Of a DNA stretch of 51,790 nucleotides, positions 29,021-38,087 are shown in pieces. This DNA is from Enhydrobacter aerosaccus (GTDB lineage Bacteria; Pseudomonadota; Alphaproteobacteria; Reyranellales; Reyranellaceae). The stretch's first letter is position 1; every line of letters begins with the position of its first letter. The notes beneath the pieces were generated by a model. That model saw nothing but the letters and a program-made list of their open reading frames with translations, was not told where the DNA came from and did no database searches. The DNA lies in contig CAIKZO010000155.1 in assembly GCA_903832005.1 (NCBI GenBank), positions 1 through 51,790 on the forward strand, read 5' to 3'. The translations under genes and the position numbers were made by a program.

Positions 29021-29508
29021 AGCGCCGCCTCCACCCGCTTGGCGGTGGCGCGGTGGTGGGCGTGGCAGATCGCGACCGCGAGCGCGTCGGCGGCGTCGGC
29101 CGTGGCCTCAACGCCCGGCAGCAGGCGACCGACCATCATCGCAATCTGGCTCTTGTCGGCGTGACCGGTGCCGACGACCGACTTCTTCACCAGGGTGGCG
29201 GCATATTCGAACACCGGCAGGCCCGACCGCGCGGGCGCCAGCATGACCACGCCGCGCGCCTGGCCGAGCTTCAAGGTCGAGGCGGGATTGACGTTCACGA
29301 AGGTCTCCTCGACCGCAGCCTCCTCGGGCTGCTGCGCCAGGATCACCGAGGCCACGCCTTCGAAGAGATCGTTCAGCCGCACGGCCAGCGGCCGGTCGGT
29401 CGCCACCTTGACCACGCCGTGCGCCACGTGGCGCAGCCGGTTGCCCTCGACATCGATCACGCCCCAGCCGGTCAGCCGCAGACCGGGATCGAGGCCGAGC
29501 AGTCTCAT
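29017..29508 (-). CDS. ruvC: Crossover junction endodeoxyribonuclease RuvC
   Basis: This 163-aa nuclease resolves Holliday junctions. The acidic catalytic residues are seen in LLGLDPGLRLTGWGVI (D7), VEETFVNVN near 68 and DAADALAVAICHAHH near 140-150. The start at 29508 gives the canonical MRLLGLDPG beginning; a longer frame upstream belongs to the other-frame reading of yebC. The start overlaps the yebC stop as TGATG. Confidence 0.97.
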   Translation of the reverse strand: MRLLGLDPGLRLTGWGVIDVEGNRLRHVAHGVVKVATDRPLAVRLNDLFEGVASVILAQQPEEAAVEETFVNVNPASTLKLGQARGVVMLAPARSGLPVFEYAATLVKKSVVGTGHADKSQIAMMVGRLLPGVEATADAADALAVAICHAHHRATAKRVEAAL

Positions 29509-30266
29509 CAGGCCGCGAACTTCGCGAGTGCTGCGTCCGATACCTCGAAGTTGGCATAGACGTTCTGCACGTCGTCGTTGTCGTCGAGGGCGGCGATCAG
29601 GTCGATCAGCGTCTCGGCCACGTCGCCGTCGACCGGCGTCGTGGTCTTGGGCCGCCACATCAGCTTGGCCGACGAGGGCTGGCCCAGCGACTTCTCGAGC
29701 GCCTCGCGCACCGTCGTGAAACTGTCCTGGGCGCAGTAGATCTCGTGCGCGCCCTCCTCGCCCTCACCGCTCACCACGTCGTCGGCGCCGGCCTCGATCG
29801 CCTTTTCCAGCACGTCGTCGGCGCTGCCGACCGCCAGGGGAAAGCGGAACTCGCCCATGCGGTCGAACATGAAGGACACGCTGTTGGTCTCCCCCAGGTT
29901 CCCGCCGTGCTTGGAGAAGCTCGACCGGACTTCGCCCGCCGTGCGGTTGCGATTGTTGGTCAGTGCCTCGACGATCACCGCGACGCCGCCCGGACCGTAG
30001 CCCTCGTAGCGGATCTCGTCGTAGTTGGCGTCGGCGTCGTTGCCGGAGCCGCGCTTGATCGCCCGATCGATCGTGTCGCGCGTCATGTTGTTCTCGCGCG
30101 CCGAGATCACCGCCGCGCGCAGGCGCGGGTTGGCGTTGGGGTCGGCGGCACCGAGCCGCGCCGCTGTCGTGATTTCACGGATCAGCTTGGTAAAGATCTT
30201 CGCCTTGACCGCGTCCTGGCGGCCCTTGCGATGCATGATGTTCTTGAACTGGGAATGACCAGCCAT
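29508..30266 (-). CDS. yebC: YebC/PmpR-family transcriptional/translation factor
   Basis: This 252-aa protein opens with MAGHSQFKNIMHRKGRQD, the family signature, and has the three-domain layout with EIRYEGYGPGGVAVIVEALT near residues 84-103. Members act as DNA-binding regulators or, as shown for some, as ribosome-associated factors for proline-rich stretches; which holds here is unknown. It is the first gene of the long minus-strand block. Tandem terminators lie 83 bp upstream, so the operon promoter should be in that gap; TATAGC at 30302-30307 on the minus strand, preceded by TGG, is a candidate -10. Confidence 0.95.
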   Translation of the reverse strand: MAGHSQFKNIMHRKGRQDAVKAKIFTKLIREITTAARLGAADPNANPRLRAAVISARENNMTRDTIDRAIKRGSGNDADANYDEIRYEGYGPGGVAVIVEALTNNRNRTAGEVRSSFSKHGGNLGETNSVSFMFDRMGEFRFPLAVGSADDVLEKAIEAGADDVVSGEGEEGAHEIYCAQDSFTTVREALEKSLGQPSSAKLMWRPKTTTPVDGDVAETLIDLIAALDDNDDVQNVYANFEVSDAALAKFAA

Positions 30267-30348
30267 GGTGCGACAACCAGATTGAGTAACGTGATCGCGC
30301 GGCTATACCACTTCTCGTGGATTTTGGGAGTGCCAGACGCCGCCGCAC

Positions 30349-30406
30349 AAAAAAAAGGCGGGGGCCGAAGCCCCCGCTAAAAAACGTCGGAACCTTGATT
30401 CCGACG
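30349..30406 (-). terminator. Tandem intrinsic terminators
   Basis: Two complete minus-strand terminators stand in series. The first is CGTCGGAA/TTCCGACG (30385-30406), a perfect 8-bp stem with a 6-nt loop followed by six T residues. The second is GCGGGGGC/GCCCCCGC (30358-30377), a perfect 8-bp stem with a TTCG tetraloop followed by a T run of eight after one C. They end whatever is transcribed leftward from above 30406 and insulate yebC. Confidence 0.93.
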
Positions 30407-30512
30407 CCCCCTCTAACCTGGAAGACAGTCCGCCAACACGGCGAAAAATCGTTTAACATCAACACGATGCCGATTTTTCCCCAGGTCGTCAATCACTGCC
30501 TTCGAGGTACCC
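30349..30512 (-). ncRNA. Candidate structured small RNA or long 3' UTR
   Basis: Between the hypothetical gene stop at 30596 and the tandem terminators, the minus strand can form a three-way fold. The outer helix is ACCTGG (30481-30486) with CCAGGT (30416-30421). It encloses a perfect 9-bp hairpin, GAAAAATCG (30471-30479) with CGATTTTTC (30443-30451), and a small hairpin at 30431-30443. Both internal loops contain the same sequence on the plus strand, AACAC. A weak promoter-like TTGTAT followed 15-17 bp later by TATACC/TACCTA lies just upstream on the minus strand. I do not recognise a known RNA family. The 5' end is a guess. Confidence 0.4.
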
Positions 30513-30595
30513 GTAATAGGTATAGAGGGCGCCTGTGGGATACAAGATGCTGAAATCCAGCCGGCAGGCGGATCACGGCCCGCGCAGATAGTCCC

Positions 30596-31039
30596 CTACT
30601 CTCGCCAGGGACGGCCCTTTCGCCATCTCTCGAAGCGGTCTCTCGCGGTTGCAGGCCAAGCCTCCAGCGCAGGCGAGACGGTCATCTCGGCAGCGACGTC
30701 ATGGATGCCGTCCTCTCGATGAAGGTCGGTGGCGAAATAGACGCTACCGCGCTCGCGATCCCACACCGCCAGCGCATCGCTGGCACTGCAGTTGAGCCAG
30801 CCGCCATCCATGTACCAGCCGCAGCCCGAATAGGCCGCCGTGCGATCGTCGACGACGACGCCATAGAGTTCTTTTTGTGCCGAGCCGCCACAGCCGGAGC
30901 AACCGTTATCGACCTGCCACAGGGCGCTCAGAAGGCGGCCCTGCTCCAGCTTGGATAGGCGCGAGACCGCCGAGTAGAACTGTTCGTTCTGAAGCGGGTC
31001 CGTCCACTTGAAGCGCCCATTGGGATCCAGGTCAGTCAT
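30596..31039 (-). CDS. Hypothetical protein with CxxCG-type cysteines
   Basis: This 147-aa protein is not recognised. It has a cluster of cysteines (NGCSGCGGSAQ near residues 46-56, SGCGWYMDGGWLNCSASDA near 71-89), many tryptophans and aromatic residues, and no signal peptide or membrane segment. Codon use matches its neighbours, and it has a plausible acidic and polar composition unlike the shadow frames, so it is probably real. CxxC pairs could bind zinc or form disulfides. It lies 30 bp after the secreted hypothetical gene upstream, and its transcript would end at the tandem terminators. Confidence 0.6.
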   Translation of the reverse strand: MTDLDPNGRFKWTDPLQNEQFYSAVSRLSKLEQGRLLSALWQVDNGCSGCGGSAQKELYGVVVDDRTAAYSGCGWYMDGGWLNCSASDALAVWDRERGSVYFATDLHREDGIHDVAAEMTVSPALEAWPATARDRFERWRKGRPWRE

Positions 31040-31069
31040 CGTGGAGCCCTGAACGGGACGAAACTCGAT

Positions 31070-31573
31070 CTAGTTGGTCACCACATCGCCCGTTCGCGCC
31101 CGCCATTGCTGGACTTTTCCTGCGCCGGTTGGGCGAGCGGATTCAACAGCGACAAAGCCCTCCTGATTCCGGTCGATCGCTTGTCCAAGAAACCCAACAC
31201 AAGCTTGCCCCAGCGCATGAGCGACGATTGAAGCAGCCCCCCTGGTCTCGATCACATAGAAGCTGGCGCAATCCCTGGTCGCGATCGCGTCTGCCTGGAG
31301 CAGCACCGCGCTTGTTTCAGGGCTGTCCCATCGATCGAGGATGACAAAGGGCGGGTAAGTTCGGGAGCCGTAATAGCTTCTCGCGATCACCCGGCCATCG
31401 TAGGTGAGCACGTGCAAGCCCCGCTCTTCTCCCCACTTCAGCAATTCGTTTCCGACCTTCAGTCCTTCAGCAGGAACGGGCTCTTCGAGCCAGGCTGTCT
31501 GGGCTTCCGTGAGCGGCGGCAGAAATACAAGGGAGGCGACTGTCCCCGCCATCGCGATGAGTGGCCGGAACAT
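31070..31573 (-). CDS. Hypothetical secreted protein
   Basis: This 167-aa protein has a clear signal peptide (FRPLIAMAGTVASLVFLPPL, probable cleavage after TEA near residue 25) and no known domain. The mature part is mixed alpha/beta with HVLTYDGRVIARSYYGSRTY near 53-72. Only one internal cysteine pair is visible (DCASF and QACVGF). The ATG at 31573 is preferred; an in-frame GTG at 31585, four bases after the ymdB-like stop, would add four residues. It probably sits at the end of the FTHF ligase/phosphoesterase operon. Function unknown. Confidence 0.6.
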   Translation of the reverse strand: MFRPLIAMAGTVASLVFLPPLTEAQTAWLEEPVPAEGLKVGNELLKWGEERGLHVLTYDGRVIARSYYGSRTYPPFVILDRWDSPETSAVLLQADAIATRDCASFYVIETRGAASIVAHALGQACVGFLGQAIDRNQEGFVAVESARPTGAGKVQQWRARTGDVVTN

Positions 31574-31588
31574 GGTCCGACCCACTCT

Positions 31589-32395
31589 CTAATGGGCTGA
31601 CGGTAGCCGTCCGCCGATCCGGACCGGGCGGACCGATCGGGCGAGCCCGGTTTTGTCGTCGGTTTCGACAAGGGCCGCGCACATAGTGCCCTCGCCCTCG
31701 GCCGGCGCCAGGCGATCGCCCGGCACCTTCTTGATGAAGCGCAGGACGGCACCCTCTTTCTTCATGCCGATGACCGAATCGTAGTCGCCGCACATGCCGA
31801 CGTCGGTCTGATAGGCCGTACCGCCCGGCAGCACCCATGAATCGGCGGTCGGGATGTGGCTATGGGTACCGAGAACTGCGGAAACTCGGCCGTCGAGGAA
31901 GTGGCCCATCGACTGCTTCTCGCTGGTCGCCTCGCCGTGCACGTCGACCAGGATGAAGTGCGCGTTGCGGCCAAGCGTGTACTTGGCCACCTCCGCCTCG
32001 ACCGTGCGGAAAGGATCGTCGAGCGGATCCATGAACAGCCGGCACATCACGTTGATCACGACGACCTTCAGGCCCTTCGGCGACTCGAACAGATTGGCAC
32101 CCCAGCCCGGCGTGCCGGGCGGGAAGTTGATCGGCCGCAGCAGGCGCTTGTCCTGCGCGATATACGGAATGATCTCGCGCTGGTCCCAGATGTGGTTGCC
32201 GGTGGTGATGCAATCGACGCCGCCGGCGTGCAACTCGGCGCAGATCTTGGCGGTGATGCCGAAGCCCGCAGCCGCGTTCTCGCCATTCACCACGACGAAA
32301 TCGAGACCGAGTTCCTGGCGCAGCTTCGGCACATGCTTCAGCACAGCCTCACGGCCCGAACGCCCGACGATGTCACCGCAAAACAAAAGCTTCAT
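31589..32395 (-). CDS. YmdB-family metallophosphoesterase (TIGR00282)
   Basis: This 268-aa cytosolic enzyme belongs to the YmdB family of dinuclear-metal phosphodiesterases, which in Bacillus hydrolyse cyclic nucleotides. Metal ligands are visible in LLFCGDIVGRSGR (D8), VVNGENAAAGFG near residues 35-46, TGNHIWDQ near 65-72, DVHGEATSEK near 150-159 and GTHSHIPTAD near 175-184. It starts 3 bp after the FTHF cyclo-ligase stop, and the two are co-transcribed. Confidence 0.9.
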   Translation of the reverse strand: MKLLFCGDIVGRSGREAVLKHVPKLRQELGLDFVVVNGENAAAGFGITAKICAELHAGGVDCITTGNHIWDQREIIPYIAQDKRLLRPINFPPGTPGWGANLFESPKGLKVVVINVMCRLFMDPLDDPFRTVEAEVAKYTLGRNAHFILVDVHGEATSEKQSMGHFLDGRVSAVLGTHSHIPTADSWVLPGGTAYQTDVGMCGDYDSVIGMKKEGAVLRFIKKVPGDRLAPAEGEGTMCAALVETDDKTGLARSVRPVRIGGRLPSAH

Positions 32396-32398
32396 GAT

Positions 32399-32977
<579 letters not shown>

Positions 32978-33015
32978 GTCCGGCGAGTCAGGAGAAGCAA
33001 GTCAGGAGAAGAAAG

Positions 33016-33184
33016 TGGGGCGGCTCCACGATAGGCCGTGAAAACGTGAAACCTCCAAGGCCCGCATAAGCAGGTGGGAGCCGTGTGACCAAGACCACGG
33101 TCGAGGTCAGGGACAGCCCCCGGGAGATCTTTATCGGCCCCGGGGTTTTAAGCGAATCACGCACCGCGCAGAAATCCGCCCCGC
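33016..33184 (-). ncRNA. ssrS: 6S RNA (candidate)
   Basis: The gap between zapA and the FTHF cyclo-ligase gene is where 6S RNA lies in many proteobacteria. On the minus strand GGGGCGG (33176-33182) pairs with CCGCCCC (33017-33023) to close a rod about 165 nt long, the expected size. Further complementary segments lie inside, including CCGTG/CACGG around the central apical loop near 33082-33102. 6S RNA binds the housekeeping RNA polymerase holoenzyme in stationary phase. Ends are approximate; support is synteny, length and the closing helix. Confidence 0.75.
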
Positions 33185-33214
33185 ATCCAATGTAAGCCTT
33201 CAAGCAGGCTAAAA

Positions 33215-33550
33215 CTAGGCCGCGCCAGCGACCTTTTTCTGGATCTTGTCGACGCGCGAGGTGATCAACTCTTCCAACGCCGACGCCAAGGTCTCGGCAT
33301 TGTCGGTGGCGCTGGCCCGTGCGTTCTCTGCCTGCCGGGCCAAGCCGCGCGCCTCGCGGCTTTCGTCGGCCAGCATCAGCGCCGCGAACACCATCAACTT
33401 TACTTCGGGCGTGCCGGGCGGGAGCTGGCGGCGCAGCACGTCGATCTTGCCATCGACATAAGCACCCAGTTCTTGCACGCGCGCCTCTTCGCCCTCGCCA
33501 CAGGCGAACTCGTACATGCGGTTGGCGATTTGAACCGAAACCTGCGGCAT
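33215..33550 (-). CDS. zapA: Cell division protein ZapA
   Basis: This 111-aa protein bundles FtsZ filaments at the division site. The N-terminal domain has VSVQIANRMYEFACGEGEEA (residues 4-23) and the rest is a long coiled-coil (MLADESREARGLARQAENAR). Its position next to a DUF4164-type coiled-coil gene and the 6S RNA is typical of alphaproteobacteria. It lies 61 bp after the upstream small gene. Confidence 0.92.
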   Translation of the reverse strand: MPQVSVQIANRMYEFACGEGEEARVQELGAYVDGKIDVLRRQLPPGTPEVKLMVFAALMLADESREARGLARQAENARASATDNAETLASALEELITSRVDKIQKKVAGAA

Positions 33551-33611
33551 TGTCCGCTACTCCTGTTTATTGCGCCGTTATCCGGCGTTTAGAGGGTCTT
33601 GCAGTTTTATC

Positions 33612-33845
33612 TTATTTTTGGTCCGCCGCCAGCAGCGAGCGAATGTATTCCATGGCGCGTTCGAGCCGGCCTTCGACCTCGGTCGCAACCTTGCGTAGCT
33701 CGTCGTGTTGTTTTTCCAGCTTGTTCAGACGCAGGGCGAGTTCGTCCGACCGCGTCTGCTCGTTGCGCAGGCGTTCATCGACCATCGACTCCAGCCGGCT
33801 GAGCGCATCGTCCACTCGATCTTTGGCACTTGCTGCCTTGGACAT
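33612..33845 (-). CDS. Small coiled-coil protein (DUF4164-like)
   Basis: This 77-aa protein is almost entirely predicted coiled-coil (VDDALSRLESMVDERLRNEQ and LRLNKLEKQHDELRKVATEV). The ATG at 33845 has GGGGGATCA just before it. A far longer open frame continues upstream on this strand, but that part is the antisense shadow of tkt and gap. Alphaproteobacteria often carry such a gene directly before zapA, so a role in division is a fair guess. No function is established from sequence. Confidence 0.78.
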   Translation of the reverse strand: MSKAASAKDRVDDALSRLESMVDERLRNEQTRSDELALRLNKLEKQHDELRKVATEVEGRLERAMEYIRSLLAADQK

Positions 33846-33920
33846 TGATCCCCCGCCGGAGGATCGCAGTCGGCCGCTAGGCTGCGTCTGCTCCATTTGC
33901 CGAGGATAAGTTGTGCGCCT

Positions 33921-33933
33921 GTTGACGGTCAAC
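33921..33933. promoter_or_regulatory. Perfect dyad GTTGAC-G-GTCAAC upstream of tkt
   Basis: A 6-bp perfect inverted repeat around one central base lies in the 216-bp gap between the DUF4164-like gene and transketolase, 129 bp before the tkt start. It contains a TTGACG -35-like hexamer on both strands. A second TTGACG is at 33995-34000. The dyad could be an operator for either divergent gene; no regulator is implied. Confidence 0.3.
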
Positions 33934-34061
33934 ATATTGCCTCTGTGGAGCGTCTCTGCCCGCAATATCTGGAGCAGGCATGAGGTTTTGCGCATTGACG
34001 CAGATAAGGGGGGTCGGCATGTTGCCCGCCAATCAAAAAAACCATACGGCGCACACATAAA

Positions 34062-36074
34062 ATGACCGAACAGACCGCCGCTCCCACGCCGCAGGACGCT
34101 CCGACGCCCCAAGCCATGGCAAACGCCATTCGCGCCCTTGCCATGGACGCCGTCGAACAGGCCGACTCCGGCCATCCGGGCATGCCGATGGGCATGGCCG
34201 ACATTGCGACGGTGCTGTTCACCAAGTTCCTGAAATACGACCCGACCGATCCTCATTGGCCCGACCGCGACCGCTTCATCCTGTCGAACGGCCACGGCTC
34301 GATGCTGCTCTACTCGCTGCTGTATCTGACCGGCTATCCGGACATGACGATGGATCAGCTGAAGCACTTCCGCCATCTCGGCAGCAAGACGGCGGGCCAT
34401 CCCGAATACGGCCACGCGACCGGCATCGAGACCACGACCGGTCCGCTGGGCCAAGGCCTCGGCAACTCGGTGGGCTTCGCGGTGGCTGAGCGCCTGATGC
34501 AGACGCGCTTCGGCAAGGACATCGTCGATCACTACACCTATGTCTTCTGCGGCGACGGCTGCCTGATGGAAGGCATCGGCCAGGAGGCGGTGGCACTTGC
34601 CGGCCATCTCGGCCTCGGCCGCATCATCCTCTTCTTTGACGACAACTCGATCTCGATCGACGGCCCCACCTCGCTCGCCACCAACGACGATCACAAGAAG
34701 CGCTTCGCCGCCGCCGGCTGGCACGTCCAGCACGTCGACGGCTTCGACCAGGAAGCCATCACGCGCGCCATCCGCAAGGCGCAGAAGGTCACCGACAAGC
34801 CGTCGATGATCGCCTGCAAGACGATCATCGGCTTCGGCGCGCCGACCAAGGCCGGCACCAAGGAGGCGCACGGCGCCGCCCTCGGCAAGGACGAGATCGC
34901 CGGCGCCCGCAAGAACCTCGGCTGGCCCTACCCCCCGTTCGAGATTCCCGAGCCGATCTTCACCGCCTGGCGCAAGGCTGGTGCCAGGGGCAAGTCGCAG
35001 CGCCGCAAGTGGACGAAGCGTCATGCCGAGATGCCCGAAGCGGATCGTGCCGAGTTCGACCGCCGTATGAAGGGCGACATTCCGCCAATCGTCGACGAGA
35101 CGATCAAGGCCTTCAAGGCCAAGATGGCGGCCGAGAAGCCCAAGTGGGCGACCCGCAAGTCGAGCCAGGAAGTGCTCGAGGTCCTCAACCCTGTGCTGCC
35201 CGACACGGTCGGCGGCTCGGCCGACCTCACCGGCTCGAACAACACCAAGACCAAGACGATCAACAGCCAGAGCCTGAGCGACCCGAGCGGCCGCTACATG
35301 CACTACGGCGTCCGCGAACACGTGATGGCCTCGGCCATGAATGGCATGGCGCTGCATGGCGGCGTGATCCCATACGGCGGCACCTTCCTGGTCTTCACCG
35401 ACTATTGCCGGGGAGCGATCCGCCTCTCCTGCCTGATGGGCGTGCGCGTGATCTATGTCATGACGCACGACTCGATCGGCCTCGGCGAGGACGGCCCGAC
35501 CCATCAGCCGGTCGAGCATCTCGCGGCCCTGCGCGCCATCCCGAACATCACCGTGATGCGCCCCGCCGATGCGATCGAGACCGCCGAGTGCTGGCAGATC
35601 GCGATCGAGGCCCAGGGCAAGCCCACGGTGCTGGCGCTCAGCCGCCAGAACCTGCCGACCCTGCGCGGCGCCGATGAAGAGAACCTCTGCCGTAAGGGCG
35701 CGTACATCCTGGCCGGCGACGCTTCGGCGTCGGTGCGCCTGATCGCGACCGGCTCGGAAGTGCAGCTTGCGATGGAAGCGCGCGACATGCTGGCGAAGGA
35801 CGGTGTCCAGGCCGCGGTCGTCTCGATGCCGTCGTGGGAGCTGTTCGAGGCGCAGGACGAGAGCTACCGCCAGCAGGTCCTGGGGCCGAACGGCACCGCG
35901 CGGGTCGTCTGCGAGGCCGCCGAGAAGTTCGGCTGGGAGCGCTACCTTGGGACCAACGGCGCCTTCGTCGGCATGAAGGGCTTCGGCGCTTCGGGCAAGA
36001 TCGAAGAGGTCTACAAGCATTTTGGAATTACGACCGAGGCGATCGCGAATGCGGCGCGCGGGCTTGCGAAGTAA
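34062..36074 (+). CDS. tkt: Transketolase
   Basis: This 670-aa thiamine-diphosphate enzyme moves two-carbon units between sugar phosphates in the pentose phosphate pathway. Features include DSGHPGMPMGMADIATVLF near residues 36-54, the ThDP-binding GDGCLMEGIGQEA near 163-175 with NDDH-type metal-loop residues (FFDDNSISIDG near 191-201), and the pyrimidine domain (REHVMASAMNGMALHGG near 417-433, with the catalytic glutamate). DSIGLGEDGPTHQPVEHLA near 470-488 is the transketolase signature. gap follows after 15 bp, so the two form a central-carbon operon. Confidence 0.97.
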   Translation: MTEQTAAPTPQDAPTPQAMANAIRALAMDAVEQADSGHPGMPMGMADIATVLFTKFLKYDPTDPHWPDRDRFILSNGHGSMLLYSLLYLTGYPDMTMDQLKHFRHLGSKTAGHPEYGHATGIETTTGPLGQGLGNSVGFAVAERLMQTRFGKDIVDHYTYVFCGDGCLMEGIGQEAVALAGHLGLGRIILFFDDNSISIDGPTSLATNDDHKKRFAAAGWHVQHVDGFDQEAITRAIRKAQKVTDKPSMIACKTIIGFGAPTKAGTKEAHGAALGKDEIAGARKNLGWPYPPFEIPEPIFTAWRKAGARGKSQRRKWTKRHAEMPEADRAEFDRRMKGDIPPIVDETIKAFKAKMAAEKPKWATRKSSQEVLEVLNPVLPDTVGGSADLTGSNNTKTKTINSQSLSDPSGRYMHYGVREHVMASAMNGMALHGGVIPYGGTFLVFTDYCRGAIRLSCLMGVRVIYVMTHDSIGLGEDGPTHQPVEHLAALRAIPNITVMRPADAIETAECWQIAIEAQGKPTVLALSRQNLPTLRGADEENLCRKGAYILAGDASASVRLIATGSEVQLAMEARDMLAKDGVQAAVVSMPSWELFEAQDESYRQQVLGPNGTARVVCEAAEKFGWERYLGTNGAFVGMKGFGASGKIEEVYKHFGITTEAIANAARGLAK

Positions 36075-36089
36075 CCGAGGGGAGTGACT

Positions 36090-37097
<1,008 letters not shown>

Positions 37098-37187
37098 GGC
37101 AACTGGTCCCACTCCGGAACCAGTCCCGTTTAACAAACGGGGATTAGACGGGGGCCGCGAGGCGAGCGACAGAAAATCTAGGGATCG

Positions 37188-37219
37188 ACGGGCGCCTTCA
37201 TCGGCGCCCGTTTTCTTTA
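37188..37219 (+). terminator. Intrinsic terminator after gap
   Basis: ACGGGCGCC (37188-37196) and GGCGCCCGT (37203-37211) form a perfect 9-bp stem with a 6-nt loop followed by TTTTCTTT. It ends the tkt-gap transcript 90 bp past the gap stop. Two smaller stems, ACTGGT/ACCAGT and CCCGTTT/AAACGGG, precede it. Confidence 0.9.
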
Positions 37220-37292
37220 GCGGGCAGGCCATGCACGCATTTTACGCCGGAACGGCCCGAACCCCGACTTATGGTCGTTACTGGCGAATGGA

Positions 37293-37317
37293 GTCCGCGT
37301 TACGCCGTGACGCGGAC
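37293..37317 (-). terminator. Hairpin between convergent genes
   Basis: GTCCGCGT (37293-37300) and ACGCGGAC (37310-37317) form an 8-bp stem with a 9-nt loop, 14 bp beyond the minus-strand peptidoglycan-binding gene stop. There is no clear T tract on the minus strand, so termination strength is uncertain. Confidence 0.4.
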
Positions 37318-37330
37318 CTTTGCATGTCTG

Positions 37331-37942
37331 CTAGTAGCCACGGTAGCCATAGTAACTGGGCGGCGGGCCGTAATAGCCGGGGCCAGGACCGTAGTAGTTA
37401 CTGTTATTATTGCTGTTGGCGATCGCCGAGCTGACGAACGGCAGAATCTGTTGGACGATACCGCCGAACTGGGTTGCCCCGGAGGACGCCGGCGCTGCCG
37501 CCGATTGCGCCTGGGTCTGCTGAGCAACCTGCTGGTAGCTCAGCCGGGGGCCGGTGTCGGCCTTTAGGCGCGCGAGCAGCGCGCTATCGATCTGTGCCTG
37601 ACCGTTGCCACCGTGGCTGCTGTCGTACTGCTGCACCGCAGTGATGGTCGAGGGGCCGATCTGGCCATCCGCCGGACCGGGATGGAGGCCGAGCGACGTC
37701 AGCTGATTCTGTACCTCGCGGACATCGTCCTGGCTGAGCGGCTGGGCAGCCGCAGTATTTGCCGGCGCGGGGGCCGGCGCGTTCGCCGTCGAGGCCGCCT
37801 GTGGCAGTGGCGGCAGCGTCGGCTGCGGGTCGGCGGCCTGCGCGGCGCCGGCCGTCCAGCCGATGAGCAAGGCAGCAGCGGCCGTGCTGGCCAGCAGCTT
37901 CAACGACCGCGTTGAGGAAAGGGAAATTGGAGAAATGGACAT
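37331..37942 (-). CDS. Secreted protein with a peptidoglycan-binding domain
   Basis: This 203-aa protein has a signal peptide (hydrophobic SLKLLASTAAAALLIGWTAG, cleavage near AQAAD at about residue 37). A proline/alanine-rich linker is followed by a PG_binding_1-type three-helix domain (about 65-105, DDVREVQNQLTSLGLHPGPA and GQIGPSTITAVQQYD). The end is a glutamine- and asparagine-rich stretch and then a Tyr/Gly/Pro-rich tail (YYGPGPGYYGPPPSYYGYRG). AAGGAGA precedes the ATG at 37942. No catalytic domain is visible, so it probably binds wall or acts structurally. Confidence 0.78.
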   Translation of the reverse strand: MSISPISLSSTRSLKLLASTAAAALLIGWTAGAAQAADPQPTLPPLPQAASTANAPAPAPANTAAAQPLSQDDVREVQNQLTSLGLHPGPADGQIGPSTITAVQQYDSSHGGNGQAQIDSALLARLKADTGPRLSYQQVAQQTQAQSAAAPASSGATQFGGIVQQILPFVSSAIANSNNNSNYYGPGPGYYGPPPSYYGYRGY

Positions 37943-38087
37943 GGTTGGTCTCCTTGCTGAAGGAACGGCCAAAGCCAGTACGAGTTCCCAAAGTCTGTGC
38001 GTACCGTCACGCTATCGTGTCCGTAGCCCATGCGGCGGCTTGGTAGAGTGCCCCGGTGGCGTTGTCGTCCACCCAGGGGGAAGAAAC

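Noticed and set aside
30317..30553. Small frames on both strands in the yebC upstream gap
   Set aside because: They run through the tandem terminators, lack ribosome-binding sites and resemble no protein; an RNA explanation fits better.
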